Source: Maritalea porphyrae
Lineage (GTDB): Bacteria; Pseudomonadota; Alphaproteobacteria; Rhizobiales; Devosiaceae
Direction: 5' to 3'
Length of the DNA: 64,000 bases
NCBI RefSeq assembly: GCF_030159895.1
Contig: NZ_BSNI01000002.1
Coordinates: 2,382,306 to 2,446,305 of the forward strand
The notes under the pieces were generated by a model. The model made no database searches. It had not been told where the DNA came from and worked only from the letters and a program-made list of their open reading frames with translations. This document shows, piece after piece, positions 55,173-63,465 of this stretch. Each line of letters starts with the position of its first letter. Within the stretch, counting starts at the first letter, position 1. Made by a program: the position numbers and the translations under genes.

Positions 55173-55958
55173 ATGAAAGCTCTATACACAGCATCAACCG
55201 GGATGGCCGCTCAGGAACGCAACGTTGAGGTGATCTCAAACAACATCGCCAACATGCGGACCACTGGCTTTAAGAAGCAACGCGCTGATTTCCAGGATTT
55301 GCTCTACCAAGTTTATCGTCGCTCCGGCTCACAAACCTCAGAAGGCGGAACACAATTGCCAACGGGTGTTGAAGTTGGATCGGGCGTTAAACTCGGTGCT
55401 ACACCTCGTATCATGAGCCAAGGCAGCGTCGCACCAACACAAAAAGAACTTGATGTTGCCATTCGTGGCGAAGGCTTCTTCTCTATCACCATGCCAGATG
55501 GTCGCACGGGCTACACCCGCGATGGATCGTTTGAGCGCGACAGCCAAGGTCAACTGGTGACAATTGAAGGTTATCTGGTTCAACCTGGCATCATTATTCC
55601 CGACACGGCGCGCTCGGTATCAATTTCAGCCGACGGGCAAGTTGAAGCTTTCTTGAACCAAGATTCAAGCCCAACCGCTCTTGGCCAATTGCAGCTGTCA
55701 CGCTTCGTGAACAAGGCTGGCCTCGAAGCCGTTGGCGACAATCTATATGTCGAAACAGCGGCCAGCGGATCGCCCCAAACCGGCGCGGCCAATGCCGATG
55801 GTTTTGGCAATTTGTTGCAAGGCCACCTTGAAATGGCAAACGTGAACGCAGTGACCGAGATCGCCGATCTTATCGCTGCACAGCGAGCCTATGAAATGAA
55901 TGCGCGGGTCATCTCTGGAGCAGACGAAATGCTTCAAGCGACTTCGCAGCTTCGCTAA
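55173..55958 (+). CDS. flgG: Flagellar distal rod protein FlgG
   Basis: A 261-residue distal rod subunit, the usual length. It opens K-A-L-Y-T-A-S-T-G-M-A-A-Q-E-R-N-V-E-V, with I-S-N-N-I-A-N-M-R-T-T-G-F-K, Y-T-R-D-G-S-F-E-R and the C-terminal A-Q-R-A-Y-E-M-N-A-R-V-I-S-G-A-D-E-M. AGAAGGAA lies before the ATG. Thirteen bases before flgA. Confidence 0.97.
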   Translation: MKALYTASTGMAAQERNVEVISNNIANMRTTGFKKQRADFQDLLYQVYRRSGSQTSEGGTQLPTGVEVGSGVKLGATPRIMSQGSVAPTQKELDVAIRGEGFFSITMPDGRTGYTRDGSFERDSQGQLVTIEGYLVQPGIIIPDTARSVSISADGQVEAFLNQDSSPTALGQLQLSRFVNKAGLEAVGDNLYVETAASGSPQTGAANADGFGNLLQGHLEMANVNAVTEIADLIAAQRAYEMNARVISGADEMLQATSQLR

Positions 55959-55970
55959 GGGATAGTTAGA

Positions 55971-56927
55971 ATGTTTCGCTTCACCAAATCACTTCTAACC
56001 TCTGCGCTAATCGGTGCACTTAGCATCACTGCTGGGTTTGCAGCACCAACGCTCAAAGCCAATGTGACCGTTCACTCAAAAGTCGTCACCGTAGGCGACA
56101 TGTTTGACGATGCTGGCATGTTGGCTGAAGAAGGCTTGTTCCGCGCCCCTGCCCCAGGCACTGTTGGCGCGGTGACCCTACCGTCGATCAAATTGGCCGC
56201 ACAACGCGTTGGCATTGACAGCTTTGACGCTCAAGGCATCACGCATGTTCGTGTAGAGCGCCCAGGCATTGCAATCGACAACCAATTTCTAAGTCAGATT
56301 TTTGGCCAAGAAGCTGCTGCGCGCGGTCAATTACTTGATCACCAAGAAGCTCAGTTTGCACCGTTCGGTTCATATGAAGCGATTTATGCTGACCCTGCAG
56401 CATCAAGCCCTGCAACTTTGCTTGATTTCACATTCGAACCGCAAACGGGCCGCGTCGCTGCGCGATTGGCGCTTGCTGGGCACACCAACCCAATTCGCGT
56501 CAACGGTCGACTTGAGATTTTGGAACCAGCTGCTCACCTTGGCCGCACAATGGTAAAAGGCGAGATCATCGACATCAGTGATATTGAGTTCAAATCTGTG
56601 CCAGTTCGTTTTTCCAAAACACAGGGCGATTTGCGCCTGGAAGACCTTGTCGGCAAAAGCCTAACCCGCGCCGTTCGCGGTGGCAGCATGATCAAAATCT
56701 CCGACCTGTCCGACCCTGTTATTATCGACCGGAACGAATTGGTCACGCTGTTCTATCAACACGGCCCACTCAAACTTACTGTCAAAGGTCAGGCACTTCA
56801 CGCTGCCACCGAAGGACAGTTGGTCACCGTTCTCAATCTGATGTCAAAGAAACCTGTTCAAGGCTTTGCCGCAGCCGCTGGCACGGTGTTGATCACAAAC
56901 GATCCAACCCGCATTGCAAGCCGGTAA
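55971..56927 (+). CDS. flgA: P-ring assembly chaperone FlgA
   Basis: A 318-residue periplasmic chaperone for FlgI. A signal peptide ends at G-F-A-A-P (about residue 24). The C-terminal SAF-type domain carries L-V-G-K-S-L-T-R-A-V-R-G-G-S-M-I-K and G-P-L-K-L-T-V-K-G-Q-A-L, as in FlgA. Larger than enteric FlgA (about 220 residues) because of an extended N-terminal half, usual in alphaproteobacteria. Confidence 0.92.
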   Translation: MFRFTKSLLTSALIGALSITAGFAAPTLKANVTVHSKVVTVGDMFDDAGMLAEEGLFRAPAPGTVGAVTLPSIKLAAQRVGIDSFDAQGITHVRVERPGIAIDNQFLSQIFGQEAAARGQLLDHQEAQFAPFGSYEAIYADPAASSPATLLDFTFEPQTGRVAARLALAGHTNPIRVNGRLEILEPAAHLGRTMVKGEIIDISDIEFKSVPVRFSKTQGDLRLEDLVGKSLTRAVRGGSMIKISDLSDPVIIDRNELVTLFYQHGPLKLTVKGQALHAATEGQLVTVLNLMSKKPVQGFAAAAGTVLITNDPTRIASR

Positions 56928-56940
56928 TTAGGAGCCAATC

Positions 56941-57675
56941 ATGAAACTGTTCAAGATCATAACAATCGTCGCTCTTGGCGCTAGCTTGGCTGCCTGCACA
57001 ACTGCAAACCGCTTGGCAGGCATTGGCAAAGCACCGACGCTAACAACAATTGAAAACCCTACAGCGCAAGCGGGCTACAAGCCAGTCAACATGCCGATGC
57101 CTGCACCGGAGCGGGTTGCATACTCACCCAATTCGCTGTTCATCTCTGGCACACGCGGTTTCTTTAAAGATCAACGTGCCAGCAAAGTTGGCGATATTCT
57201 GACCGTACAGGTGACGATTTCTGACAAGGCACAATTCTCAAACAAGACCGCCCGTTCGCGCACCAGCACTAACGATGCTGGCGCAGGTGGCGTGGTTGGA
57301 TCTTTGTTCAACTCCGTTGTTCCCGGCGTTTCACCATCAACCGCAATCGAGCTGAAATCAGGTAGCGCAGACAGTGGCAATGGATCGGTTGATCGCTCAG
57401 AGACACTTGAAACTCAAGTTGCAGCGGTCGTTATTCAAGTCTTGCCAAACGGCAACTTAGTGATTGAAGGGCGCCAAGAAGTGCGCGTCAACTTTGAAGT
57501 TCGTGATCTGATTGTCGCCGGCATTGTGCGCCCAGAAGATATCGGGGCTGCAAACACAATCCCATCATCAAAGATCGCTCAGGCCCGCATATCATATGGT
57601 GGACGTGGTCAAATCACCGACGTGCAGCAACCACGATACGGCCAACAATTCATGGATGCGATCCTACCATTCTAA
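56941..57675 (+). CDS. flgH: Flagellar L-ring lipoprotein FlgH
   Basis: A 244-residue outer-membrane L-ring subunit. The lipobox L-A-A-C puts the lipidated Cys at residue 19. Family motifs: S-L-F-I-S-G-T-R-G-F-F-K-D-Q-R-A, V-G-D-I-L-T-V-Q-V-T-I and the C-terminal Y-G-G-R-G-Q-I-T-D-V-Q-Q-P-R-Y-G-Q-Q. AGGAGCC precedes the ATG. Last gene of its operon; a strong terminator follows. Confidence 0.96.
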   Translation: MKLFKIITIVALGASLAACTTANRLAGIGKAPTLTTIENPTAQAGYKPVNMPMPAPERVAYSPNSLFISGTRGFFKDQRASKVGDILTVQVTISDKAQFSNKTARSRTSTNDAGAGGVVGSLFNSVVPGVSPSTAIELKSGSADSGNGSVDRSETLETQVAAVVIQVLPNGNLVIEGRQEVRVNFEVRDLIVAGIVRPEDIGAANTIPSSKIAQARISYGGRGQITDVQQPRYGQQFMDAILPF

Positions 57676-57729
57676 TCTGACACAAGTTTTGCCAATCGAA
57701 TTTCCCCAATTTTTCGGTTGGCTCTCCCC

Positions 57730-57775
57730 AGAAGGGCGCGGCTTTCCCCAATTTGCCGCGTCCTTCTCTATTTTT
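57730..57775. terminator. Terminator after flgH
   Basis: AGAAGGGCGCGGC pairs with GCCGCGTCCTTCT over thirteen positions (one G-U) around a twelve-base loop; CTATTTTTG follows. It lies 55 bases past the flgH stop and touches the stop codon of the convergent DMT gene. Confidence 0.88.
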
Positions 57776-58736
57776 GATCTCGGCTAAGATTGAAGACGAC
57801 GACACCCAGAATGATTGCCGCACCGCCAGCCAACAAAGACAACGTCGCAGGCTCACCAAGCAAAAAAATCCCCAACCCGGTACCAACAAAAGCGATAATG
57901 GGTCCAATTTGGCTCAAATAGACAGCGCCAGCGATTTTTTGCAGCAAGAAATAGAACGCAAATCCAACGGCGAAGATCATCACCTGAACTAGCAAGACTT
58001 GCGCCATTTCTAAAGATGGCAATGCCACAATTGGTCGTCCTAGAGCCAAGGCAACTATTGCTGAAATGAAACCGGCAAAAATCAACATTAATGGCGCAAG
58101 CGCAAAAGGAGATGCCGCCTCGGGCCATGCCCAAGATCGATAAATATTGCCGATTGCCAGAAACACAGGACCTGCAAGCGCCACCAATACCCAAACAAGG
58201 GGAAAACTGCCGTCCGCTAATTTGCCCACACTAAGCGCAACTGCTCCCAAAAGAGCAATCGTCACACCGATCGCGCTTTGCCATTTGTATGTTTCTGTGC
58301 GCAGGAGAACGCTAAAGACATAGGTAAGTACCGACGCAAACGCTGTAACCAGTGCAACAAATCCAGCGCCAACATGCGGCACCGCAATAAAAAAAATGAG
58401 ATTTGGCAGTGCAAACAGAAACCCGCTGAGCAAAGAGAACCGCAATACAACAGCACGAAAATCCATTCTGTGGCCGAACAGTCGCAGACCAAACATCATT
58501 AGCAAGCCGCCAAGCGAACCAGATAGCGCTAGGAAGACAATCGGATCCCAGCCTGCAATTGCAGCAATTTTGCCGTTTACTGCTGTTGCGCCAAAAAAGC
58601 TGCCCACGATGAGCAAAAGCATCAATGGCAAAAACTTTTTGACGTCGAAGAACCCCTGCAGAACTGGAGGCACAACGAGAGGAACGCCGCCTAAGGGACT
58701 ATCCTTTGGCGACGCTGGCGTGATATGGCCAGCCAT
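57768..58736 (-). CDS. DMT-family (EamA) transporter
   Basis: A 322-residue protein with about ten spans in two EamA repeats (roughly residues 35-165 and 180-315). It opens with a Pro-rich cytoplasmic tail, then L-P-L-M-L-L-L-I-V-G-S-F-F-G-A-T and ends L-L-A-G-G-A-A-I-I-L-G-V-V-V-F-N-L. Members export amino acids or other metabolites. It is divergent from a MarR gene with tandem operator-like repeats between them, so that regulator probably controls it. Confidence 0.87.
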   Translation of the reverse strand: MAGHITPASPKDSPLGGVPLVVPPVLQGFFDVKKFLPLMLLLIVGSFFGATAVNGKIAAIAGWDPIVFLALSGSLGGLLMMFGLRLFGHRMDFRAVVLRFSLLSGFLFALPNLIFFIAVPHVGAGFVALVTAFASVLTYVFSVLLRTETYKWQSAIGVTIALLGAVALSVGKLADGSFPLVWVLVALAGPVFLAIGNIYRSWAWPEAASPFALAPLMLIFAGFISAIVALALGRPIVALPSLEMAQVLLVQVMIFAVGFAFYFLLQKIAGAVYLSQIGPIIAFVGTGLGIFLLGEPATLSLLAGGAAIILGVVVFNLSRDQK

Positions 58737-58764
58737 AGATATTCTCCATTTATCATTTGGATTG

Positions 58765-58797
58765 TATCTTTACATAAAGTATCTTAATGTCAAGATA
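58765..58797. promoter_or_regulatory. Tandem inverted repeats between DMT and MarR genes
   Basis: TATCTT-N6-AAGTAT (58765-58782, imperfect) and TATCTT-N6-AAGATA (58780-58797, perfect) share one half-site motif and are offset by 15 bases. They fill the 74-base gap between the divergent start codons, the second ending 14 bases before the MarR ATG. Probable MarR binding sites. Confidence 0.65.
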
Positions 58798-58810
58798 AAT
58801 TGAGGGATTT

Positions 58811-59299
58811 ATGGACCGCGCGCAATTCGCTGCCGATCAGTGGCAAAAAGAATGGCCTGAAATCAACAGCTTACCCATGCTCACCCTTGGACGATTGGCT
58901 GAGGTTTCTGCTCGTATCATGCAACAAAAGCTAGAACCATTCTTTGCAGAGCACGGGCTACATCCCGGTGAGTTTGATGTTTTGGCAACATTGCGCCGCA
59001 GCGGCGAGCCTTATGCCCTCACCCCGACACAACTTTATGAAGCCACGATGGTCTCGTCTGGCGGCATGACCAACCGGATCGACCGGCTGGAAAAGGCTGG
59101 ATTTGTTGAACGCCGCAAAAATCCCAACGACCGCCGCGGGGTTATTGTGGCACTAACGACAGCTGGCTTTGACAAGATTACCCAACTCATTCCAATGCAT
59201 GTGCAGAATGAGGAAAACATCCTCGCCTCGCTATCAACTGACGAATTGAAACAACTCAATAGACTGACAAAGAAACTGCTGGCAGATCTAGATAACTAG
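58811..59299 (+). CDS. MarR-family regulator
   Basis: A 162-residue MarR protein: dimer helix with L-A-E-V-S-A-R-I-M-Q-Q-K-L-E-P, then E-F-D-V-L-A-T-L-R-R, recognition region V-S-S-G-G-M-T-N-R-I-D-R-L-E-K-A-G-F-V-E-R and wing N-P-N-D-R-R-G-V-I-V-A-L-T. The S-G-G-M-T-N-R-I-D-R-L form is typical of the subgroup that controls adjacent exporters. Its stop overlaps that of the next gene on the other strand in CTAG. Confidence 0.92.
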   Translation: MDRAQFAADQWQKEWPEINSLPMLTLGRLAEVSARIMQQKLEPFFAEHGLHPGEFDVLATLRRSGEPYALTPTQLYEATMVSSGGMTNRIDRLEKAGFVERRKNPNDRRGVIVALTTAGFDKITQLIPMHVQNEENILASLSTDELKQLNRLTKKLLADLDN

Positions 59300-59616
59300 G
59301 CGTCAAACGACGAAAATGACGAGAATAACTCTGCCGACTCAGGCAAATCGCCGACCGGCACATAGTCACAAAGCTCAGCATATTCTGCCCACATTTTCTG
59401 AACATTTGGGTTTGAATGCGCTGCTTGCATCGCCGCCTCACTGACCCATTCAAAGACTTCAACAAACGTGCCGTCAGCCGTCCGCATAACGATGGACTGG
59501 CGATCCGTTGCAAGTCCTTCGTCCCGAAGACGGGGCACATGGGTTTTCATTAATGCAGCTAACTGATCATCACACCCAGGTTTTGGCTTATACCCGACAA
59601 TGACGATCCGTGACAT
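59296..59616 (-). CDS. Small ABM-like (dimeric alpha/beta barrel) protein
   Basis: A 106-residue protein with the strand-helix pattern of antibiotic biosynthesis monooxygenase/NIPSNAP-like ferredoxin folds: I-V-I-V-G-Y-K-P-K-P-G-C-D-D-Q-L near the start, F-V-E-V-F-E-W-V-S in the middle, then a helix A-A-H-S-N-P-N-V-Q-K-M-W. No catalytic residue can be named. It lies eight bases after an unrecognised 331-residue gene and is probably co-transcribed with it. Confidence 0.6.
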   Translation of the reverse strand: MSRIVIVGYKPKPGCDDQLAALMKTHVPRLRDEGLATDRQSIVMRTADGTFVEVFEWVSEAAMQAAHSNPNVQKMWAEYAELCDYVPVGDLPESAELFSSFSSFDA

Positions 59617-59624
59617 GGCAGAAC

Positions 59625-60620
59625 CTATTTCAGCACGTGCCGTTTTTGAGAAAGCTCAGCCAACAACGGATCAATGTGGGCAGAAAACTCTTCCTGTCGA
59701 GCACTTTTGATCTGCTTGAGCACCTGCATCGCATGTTCTGCGGTGAATTTCTCAAAATAGCGCCCGGCGTCCAGCCCATCTGGCCAAACATTGGACAAGC
59801 GCCGGTTGATATACTCTTCGACCATATATTGCTGGCGTTGTAATGACTGAGCAAAAGTGCCCAAGTTCCAAGCCATTTTCAGCGCGTAGAGGTCTACACC
59901 AGCCCGCTGTCCACCCGTTAAACCAAAGCGCTGCATATATTGCCGGCTTTTCGCTTCAAATCGATGCGGCGCGTAATCGTGGGTGACATCTTGCCACCCC
60001 AACCCGCGCAAAGTTGCAACCAACCCACTTGGCGTCACACGTTCTTGGAATTTCAACCCGAAACGCTCGGAATCCGCCAGAACCTTTAACACCAAATCCG
60101 AACAAGAAAGCCATTCCTTTATTTGCTTGGCGTTGCTATCGCGTGGTCCGCGACCGATCCCCAAGAAGCGACGCAGGCCATATTTCGATTCTATATACCG
60201 CCAAGCTTTGAGCATAGACTCGGCGCCAAAAGCGGTCTCAGGCATACTCAAACCTGGCGCACGAAGCACCATGAAGTCGCGATAGCGATTTTGGCTGTCA
60301 TAACAAAGGTCAATCACCGGCACAAAACGCACACCGCCAGGGTGCACCATGTCGGTGTAATAGCCTTTCACGGCACGCGGATAAGCTTCAATGGCTGTTA
60401 GCTCCGAGCCCACCAGCGCACAATGCGTGAATTTCCGCTCAGATTTAAAAGCATCTAGATCAAAAAGGTGCTGAAAAGTAACGTTTACGTTCGATTTTGG
60501 GCCATACGAGCGGTAGAACACGACGTCATATGGTTTGGAAATCGGCCAAAGGTTGGGATCTGGGCGCATGTCTGACCCTGAAGCAAAAGCTGGCTGATCA
60601 TGCAAAACTGCTTGATTCAT
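59625..60620 (-). CDS. Unrecognised 331-residue soluble protein
   Basis: I do not recognise this protein. It has no signal peptide or membrane span. Notable parts are D-V-V-F-Y-R-S-Y-G-P-K-S near residue 32, T-H-C-A-L-V-G-S-E-L-T-A-I-E-A-Y-P-R-A near residue 65, a central R-R-F-L-G-I-G-R-G-P-R-D and a helical C-terminal 100 residues rich in Gln, Arg and Glu. Two cysteines are spaced widely. ATG 60620 has TAGGG six bases upstream; a TTG at 60626 is less likely. Probably transcribed with the ABM-like gene that follows. Confidence 0.7.
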   Translation of the reverse strand: MNQAVLHDQPAFASGSDMRPDPNLWPISKPYDVVFYRSYGPKSNVNVTFQHLFDLDAFKSERKFTHCALVGSELTAIEAYPRAVKGYYTDMVHPGGVRFVPVIDLCYDSQNRYRDFMVLRAPGLSMPETAFGAESMLKAWRYIESKYGLRRFLGIGRGPRDSNAKQIKEWLSCSDLVLKVLADSERFGLKFQERVTPSGLVATLRGLGWQDVTHDYAPHRFEAKSRQYMQRFGLTGGQRAGVDLYALKMAWNLGTFAQSLQRQQYMVEEYINRRLSNVWPDGLDAGRYFEKFTAEHAMQVLKQIKSARQEEFSAHIDPLLAELSQKRHVLK

Positions 60621-60738
60621 GACCAACCCTACCCCTTTACGCCAACAGACAATTGTTAATTGCGCTCATCACACAACGAATGCATCAAAAACGCAACCAT
60701 TTTAGCACAGACCAAGTCTAGGCAAACAACGATCTAGA

Positions 60739-61194
60739 TCAATCGTCCCGATAGACTTTTTCGCGACGTTCGTGCTTTTCCTGTGCTTCAAGGCTCATTG
60801 TCGCGATTGGGCGCGCATCCAAACGGGCCAAACCAATAGGCTCACCCGTCACTTCACAATACCCATAAGAACCATCATCAACACGGGCCAAAGCAGCATC
60901 AATCTTTGAAATCAACTTGCGTTGACGGTCACGCGTACGCAACTCAAGCGCCCGGTCGCTTTCTGAAGACGCACGGTCAGCGATATCAGGATGGTTTTGA
61001 CTTTCTTCTTGCAGCGCCTCTAGAGTCTCTTTGCTCTCGCGCAGAATGTCGTCTTTCCACGCCACCAATTTCTTACGAAAATACGCAAGCTGGCGGGGAT
61101 TCATAAACTCTTCGCCTTCGGTCGGCTGATAAGTCTCGCTACTGTCGAAACTTGTCTCCTCTAGATCGACCTTACTCTCCAAATCCATTGACAC
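60739..61194 (-). CDS. dksA: DksA-family RNA polymerase-binding protein lacking the zinc cysteines
   Basis: A 151-residue DksA/TraR protein that reaches into the RNA polymerase secondary channel with ppGpp. The coiled coil spans about residues 33-105, with the tip region D-I-A-D-R-A-S. The zinc-finger region reads Y-G-Y-C-E-V-T-G-E-P-I-G then A-T-M-S-L-E-A-Q, so only one of the four usual cysteines remains; this is common in alphaproteobacteria. GTG 61194 is preferred because GGGAG is nine bases upstream; ATG 61188 would be 15 away. Confidence 0.93.
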   Translation of the reverse strand: MSMDLESKVDLEETSFDSSETYQPTEGEEFMNPRQLAYFRKKLVAWKDDILRESKETLEALQEESQNHPDIADRASSESDRALELRTRDRQRKLISKIDAALARVDDGSYGYCEVTGEPIGLARLDARPIATMSLEAQEKHERREKVYRDD

Positions 61195-61336
61195 GGCAAT
61201 TTACTCCCTAAGTCTATGCGCGACATATATAATGGCCAAGCTCACTAACGGCAAGTGAGTTTGTTGCGCAGCAGTTAAGGATTGTGTGTGACATAAATAT
61301 GAAGTTCCGAATTTTACTTTGAAAATCAGGTAACCA

Positions 61337-61753
61337 TCAGAATTTGTTGAACTTTGCTAGTTCGACTCGAACACGCAATTCAATATCATCAATCAGTGAA
61401 TCTAGTGTCGGGTCCAGGTTTCCACGCGCTTTTGTAACCAAATTGAGCATGTTGTTGAGCCGAGATTCGGAAATTTGTCCAACCAATAGATCCGTTTTGA
61501 TTTGCTCCAAACCATCCAGCAAATCATGCCCCCGCTTTATCGCCTTTTTGCGGGCAAATGTCGGATCTTCTACAGCTTGCAACGCCAACAAAGCATCAAT
61601 CCCGCCCACATCCTGACTTTGTGACGTCGCTTCGGTTTGTTTGGGAGAAGATTCTTCTTGGCGAACCGAAAATGCACCATCACCTGCCTTGCCCGCTTTT
61701 TTCGCAGACTTCTTGGCGGGGCTGTTTATCCGATTTGCATCCGTAATGCGCAT
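61337..61753 (-). CDS. fliX: Flagellar assembly regulator FliX
   Basis: A 138-residue FliX, matching the length of the Caulobacter protein. A basic, disordered N-terminus (residues 1-50, K-K-S-A-K-K-A-G-K) leads to the conserved G-G-I-D-A-L-L-A-L-Q-A-V-E-D-P, A-I-K-R-G-H-D-L-L-D-G-L-E and the C-terminal I-E-L-R-V-R-V-E-L-A-K-F. FliX couples completion of the early basal body to activation of FlbD and sigma-54 genes. It is divergent from flgI, as in Caulobacter. Confidence 0.9.
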   Translation of the reverse strand: MRITDANRINSPAKKSAKKAGKAGDGAFSVRQEESSPKQTEATSQSQDVGGIDALLALQAVEDPTFARKKAIKRGHDLLDGLEQIKTDLLVGQISESRLNNMLNLVTKARGNLDPTLDSLIDDIELRVRVELAKFNKF

Positions 61754-61927
61754 CTGTGCTCTCTTCTTTATCTGTGCCGCTCAATAATCAAATCAGGCAC
61801 TAGGCAAAATTTACCACAAATCACTTACCACTTACCAAGAATAGGCAATTTTTTCCTCTAAAATCTTATCGAACGATTTTGCTCTAAAATTACCCAACTA
61901 CTTCAATAACTTACATCAAACGCAAAT

Positions 61928-61945
61928 CTGGCACGATACTGGCAT
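61928..61945 (+). promoter_or_regulatory. Sigma-54 promoter of flgI
   Basis: CTGGCACGATACTGGCAT has GG and GC separated by exactly ten bases and shares TCTGGCACGAT-type sequence, 14 of 18 bases or better, with the flgF promoter. It lies 70 bases before the flgI start, almost the same distance as in flgF. Confidence 0.87.
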
Positions 61946-62014
61946 TATATTTGTCATCGATGGTGTGCATTGCGCTGGGGAGCGTACCAAACACCAAAGC
62001 AATTGGGGAATTTG

Positions 62015-63130
62015 ATGACTAAACTGAGCAAATTCATAGTTCTCATGATCGGCCTAGCTGGACTAGCTGCAACATTGGTTGCGCCATCCTATGCCGCCCG
62101 GATCAAAGACATTGTTGATATTGAGGGCGTCCGCGAGAACCAACTTGTTGGTTATGGCCTTGTTGTTGGTCTAAACGGCACCGGTGACGGGCTTAACAAC
62201 TCACCTTTCACCAAGCAGAGCTTACAAGCCATGCTTGAACGCATGGGCGTTAACACGCTGGGCACAAACATGCGGACCGCAAACGTCGCAGCAGTGATGG
62301 TAACAGCCAACCTGCCCGCATTTGCGTCGCAAGGCTCACGCATAGACGTAAATGTTGCCGCTTTAGGCGACTCAAAGAGCCTGCAAGGTGGTACACTACT
62401 CGTTACCCCGTTGATGGGCGCTGACGGCGAAGTCTATGCCATCGCGCAAGGCCAGGTTGCAATTAATGGCTTCCAAGCGAGTGGTGATGGCGCATCCATC
62501 GTTTCAGGCGTTCCAACCACCGGAAGAATTTCGTCAGGCGCTATTATTGAACGTGAAGTGAATTTCGCTCTCGGTTCGCGCCGTTCTGTGCGCTTGGCGC
62601 TGCGCAATCCAGATTTCACAACATCTCGCCGCATTGCGCTCGCCATCAACAATCTCATCGGCATGCCAACAGCAGTTCCAGTGGATAATGCAACGGTTGA
62701 ACTCACTCTGCCACGTGGCTTCAACGGCAACATTGTTGATCTAGTGACAGACATTGAACAGCTTGTGGTCACTCCAGACCAGACTGCAAAGATTGTAATC
62801 GACGAGAACTCTGGCATTATTGTGATGGGTCGCGAGGTTCGCGTGTCCACAGTTGCCGTCGCGCAGAGCAACCTAACCGTCACAATCACCGAGACACCAG
62901 AAGCAAATCAACCCAACCCACTCACTTTGGGTGAAACCGTTGTGCTGCCCAGAACAGAAGTTGACGTAGAACAAGTCGACAGCAAACTCGCGCTCGTTGA
63001 AGAAGGCGTCACATTGCAGGAGCTGGTCGACGGATTGAACGCGCTAGGCATTTCACCGCGAGACCTCATCGCCATATTGCAAGCGATAAAATCTGCAGGT
63101 GCGTTGCAGGCAGAAATCGAGGTCATGTAA
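62015..63130 (+). CDS. flgI: Flagellar P-ring protein FlgI
   Basis: A 371-residue P-ring subunit. A signal peptide ends P-S-Y-A-A-R (about residue 28), followed by the family start I-K-D-I-V-D-I-E-G-V-R-E-N-Q-L-V-G-Y-G-L (two blocks), G-T-G-D and the C-terminal L-Q-E-L-V-D-G-L-N-A-L-G-I-S-P-R-D. ATG 62015 follows GGGGAA and starts the signal peptide; the frame opens earlier at 61970 without family support. Its stop overlaps the next ATG (ATGTAATGG). Confidence 0.97.
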   Translation: MTKLSKFIVLMIGLAGLAATLVAPSYAARIKDIVDIEGVRENQLVGYGLVVGLNGTGDGLNNSPFTKQSLQAMLERMGVNTLGTNMRTANVAAVMVTANLPAFASQGSRIDVNVAALGDSKSLQGGTLLVTPLMGADGEVYAIAQGQVAINGFQASGDGASIVSGVPTTGRISSGAIIEREVNFALGSRRSVRLALRNPDFTTSRRIALAINNLIGMPTAVPVDNATVELTLPRGFNGNIVDLVTDIEQLVVTPDQTAKIVIDENSGIIVMGREVRVSTVAVAQSNLTVTITETPEANQPNPLTLGETVVLPRTEVDVEQVDSKLALVEEGVTLQELVDGLNALGISPRDLIAILQAIKSAGALQAEIEVM

Positions 63131-63465
63131 TGGCTTACTCTACAATTCATATACCGGTAGAACGTCCGGCCCATATGCCAGAGCAAACCTTCAATCAGCT
63201 TAAAAGCAAAGCCGTGGAACTCGAAGGTGTGTTTTTGAACACCCTGCTTTCTCAGGTTGCTTCAAGTGTCGACACAGAAGGCCCATTTGGCGGCGGATAT
63301 GGCGAAGAAACTTGGCGCGGCATGCAAGCAAGCGAATTTGCCAACAACATCGCACGCGCTGGCGGCATTGGCCTGTCAGATAGTATTTTGCGCGACCTCA
63401 TTGATACACAGGCCGCCGTTTCCCAACAATATGCAACCCCACCTGCTGGAGCTTACCAGAAATGA
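63130..63465 (+). CDS. Rod-binding protein (FlgJ N-terminal domain type)
   Basis: A 111-residue protein matching only the rod-capping half of FlgJ (PF10135): A-V-E-L-E-G-V-F-L-N-T-L-L-S-Q-V near residue 29 and G-G-Y-G-E-E-T-W-R-G-M-Q-A-S-E-F-A-N near residue 56. The muramidase half of enteric FlgJ is absent, as usual in alphaproteobacteria, where a separate hydrolase acts. It overlaps flgI by one base and the next gene by four. Confidence 0.9.
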   Translation: MAYSTIHIPVERPAHMPEQTFNQLKSKAVELEGVFLNTLLSQVASSVDTEGPFGGGYGEETWRGMQASEFANNIARAGGIGLSDSILRDLIDTQAAVSQQYATPPAGAYQK

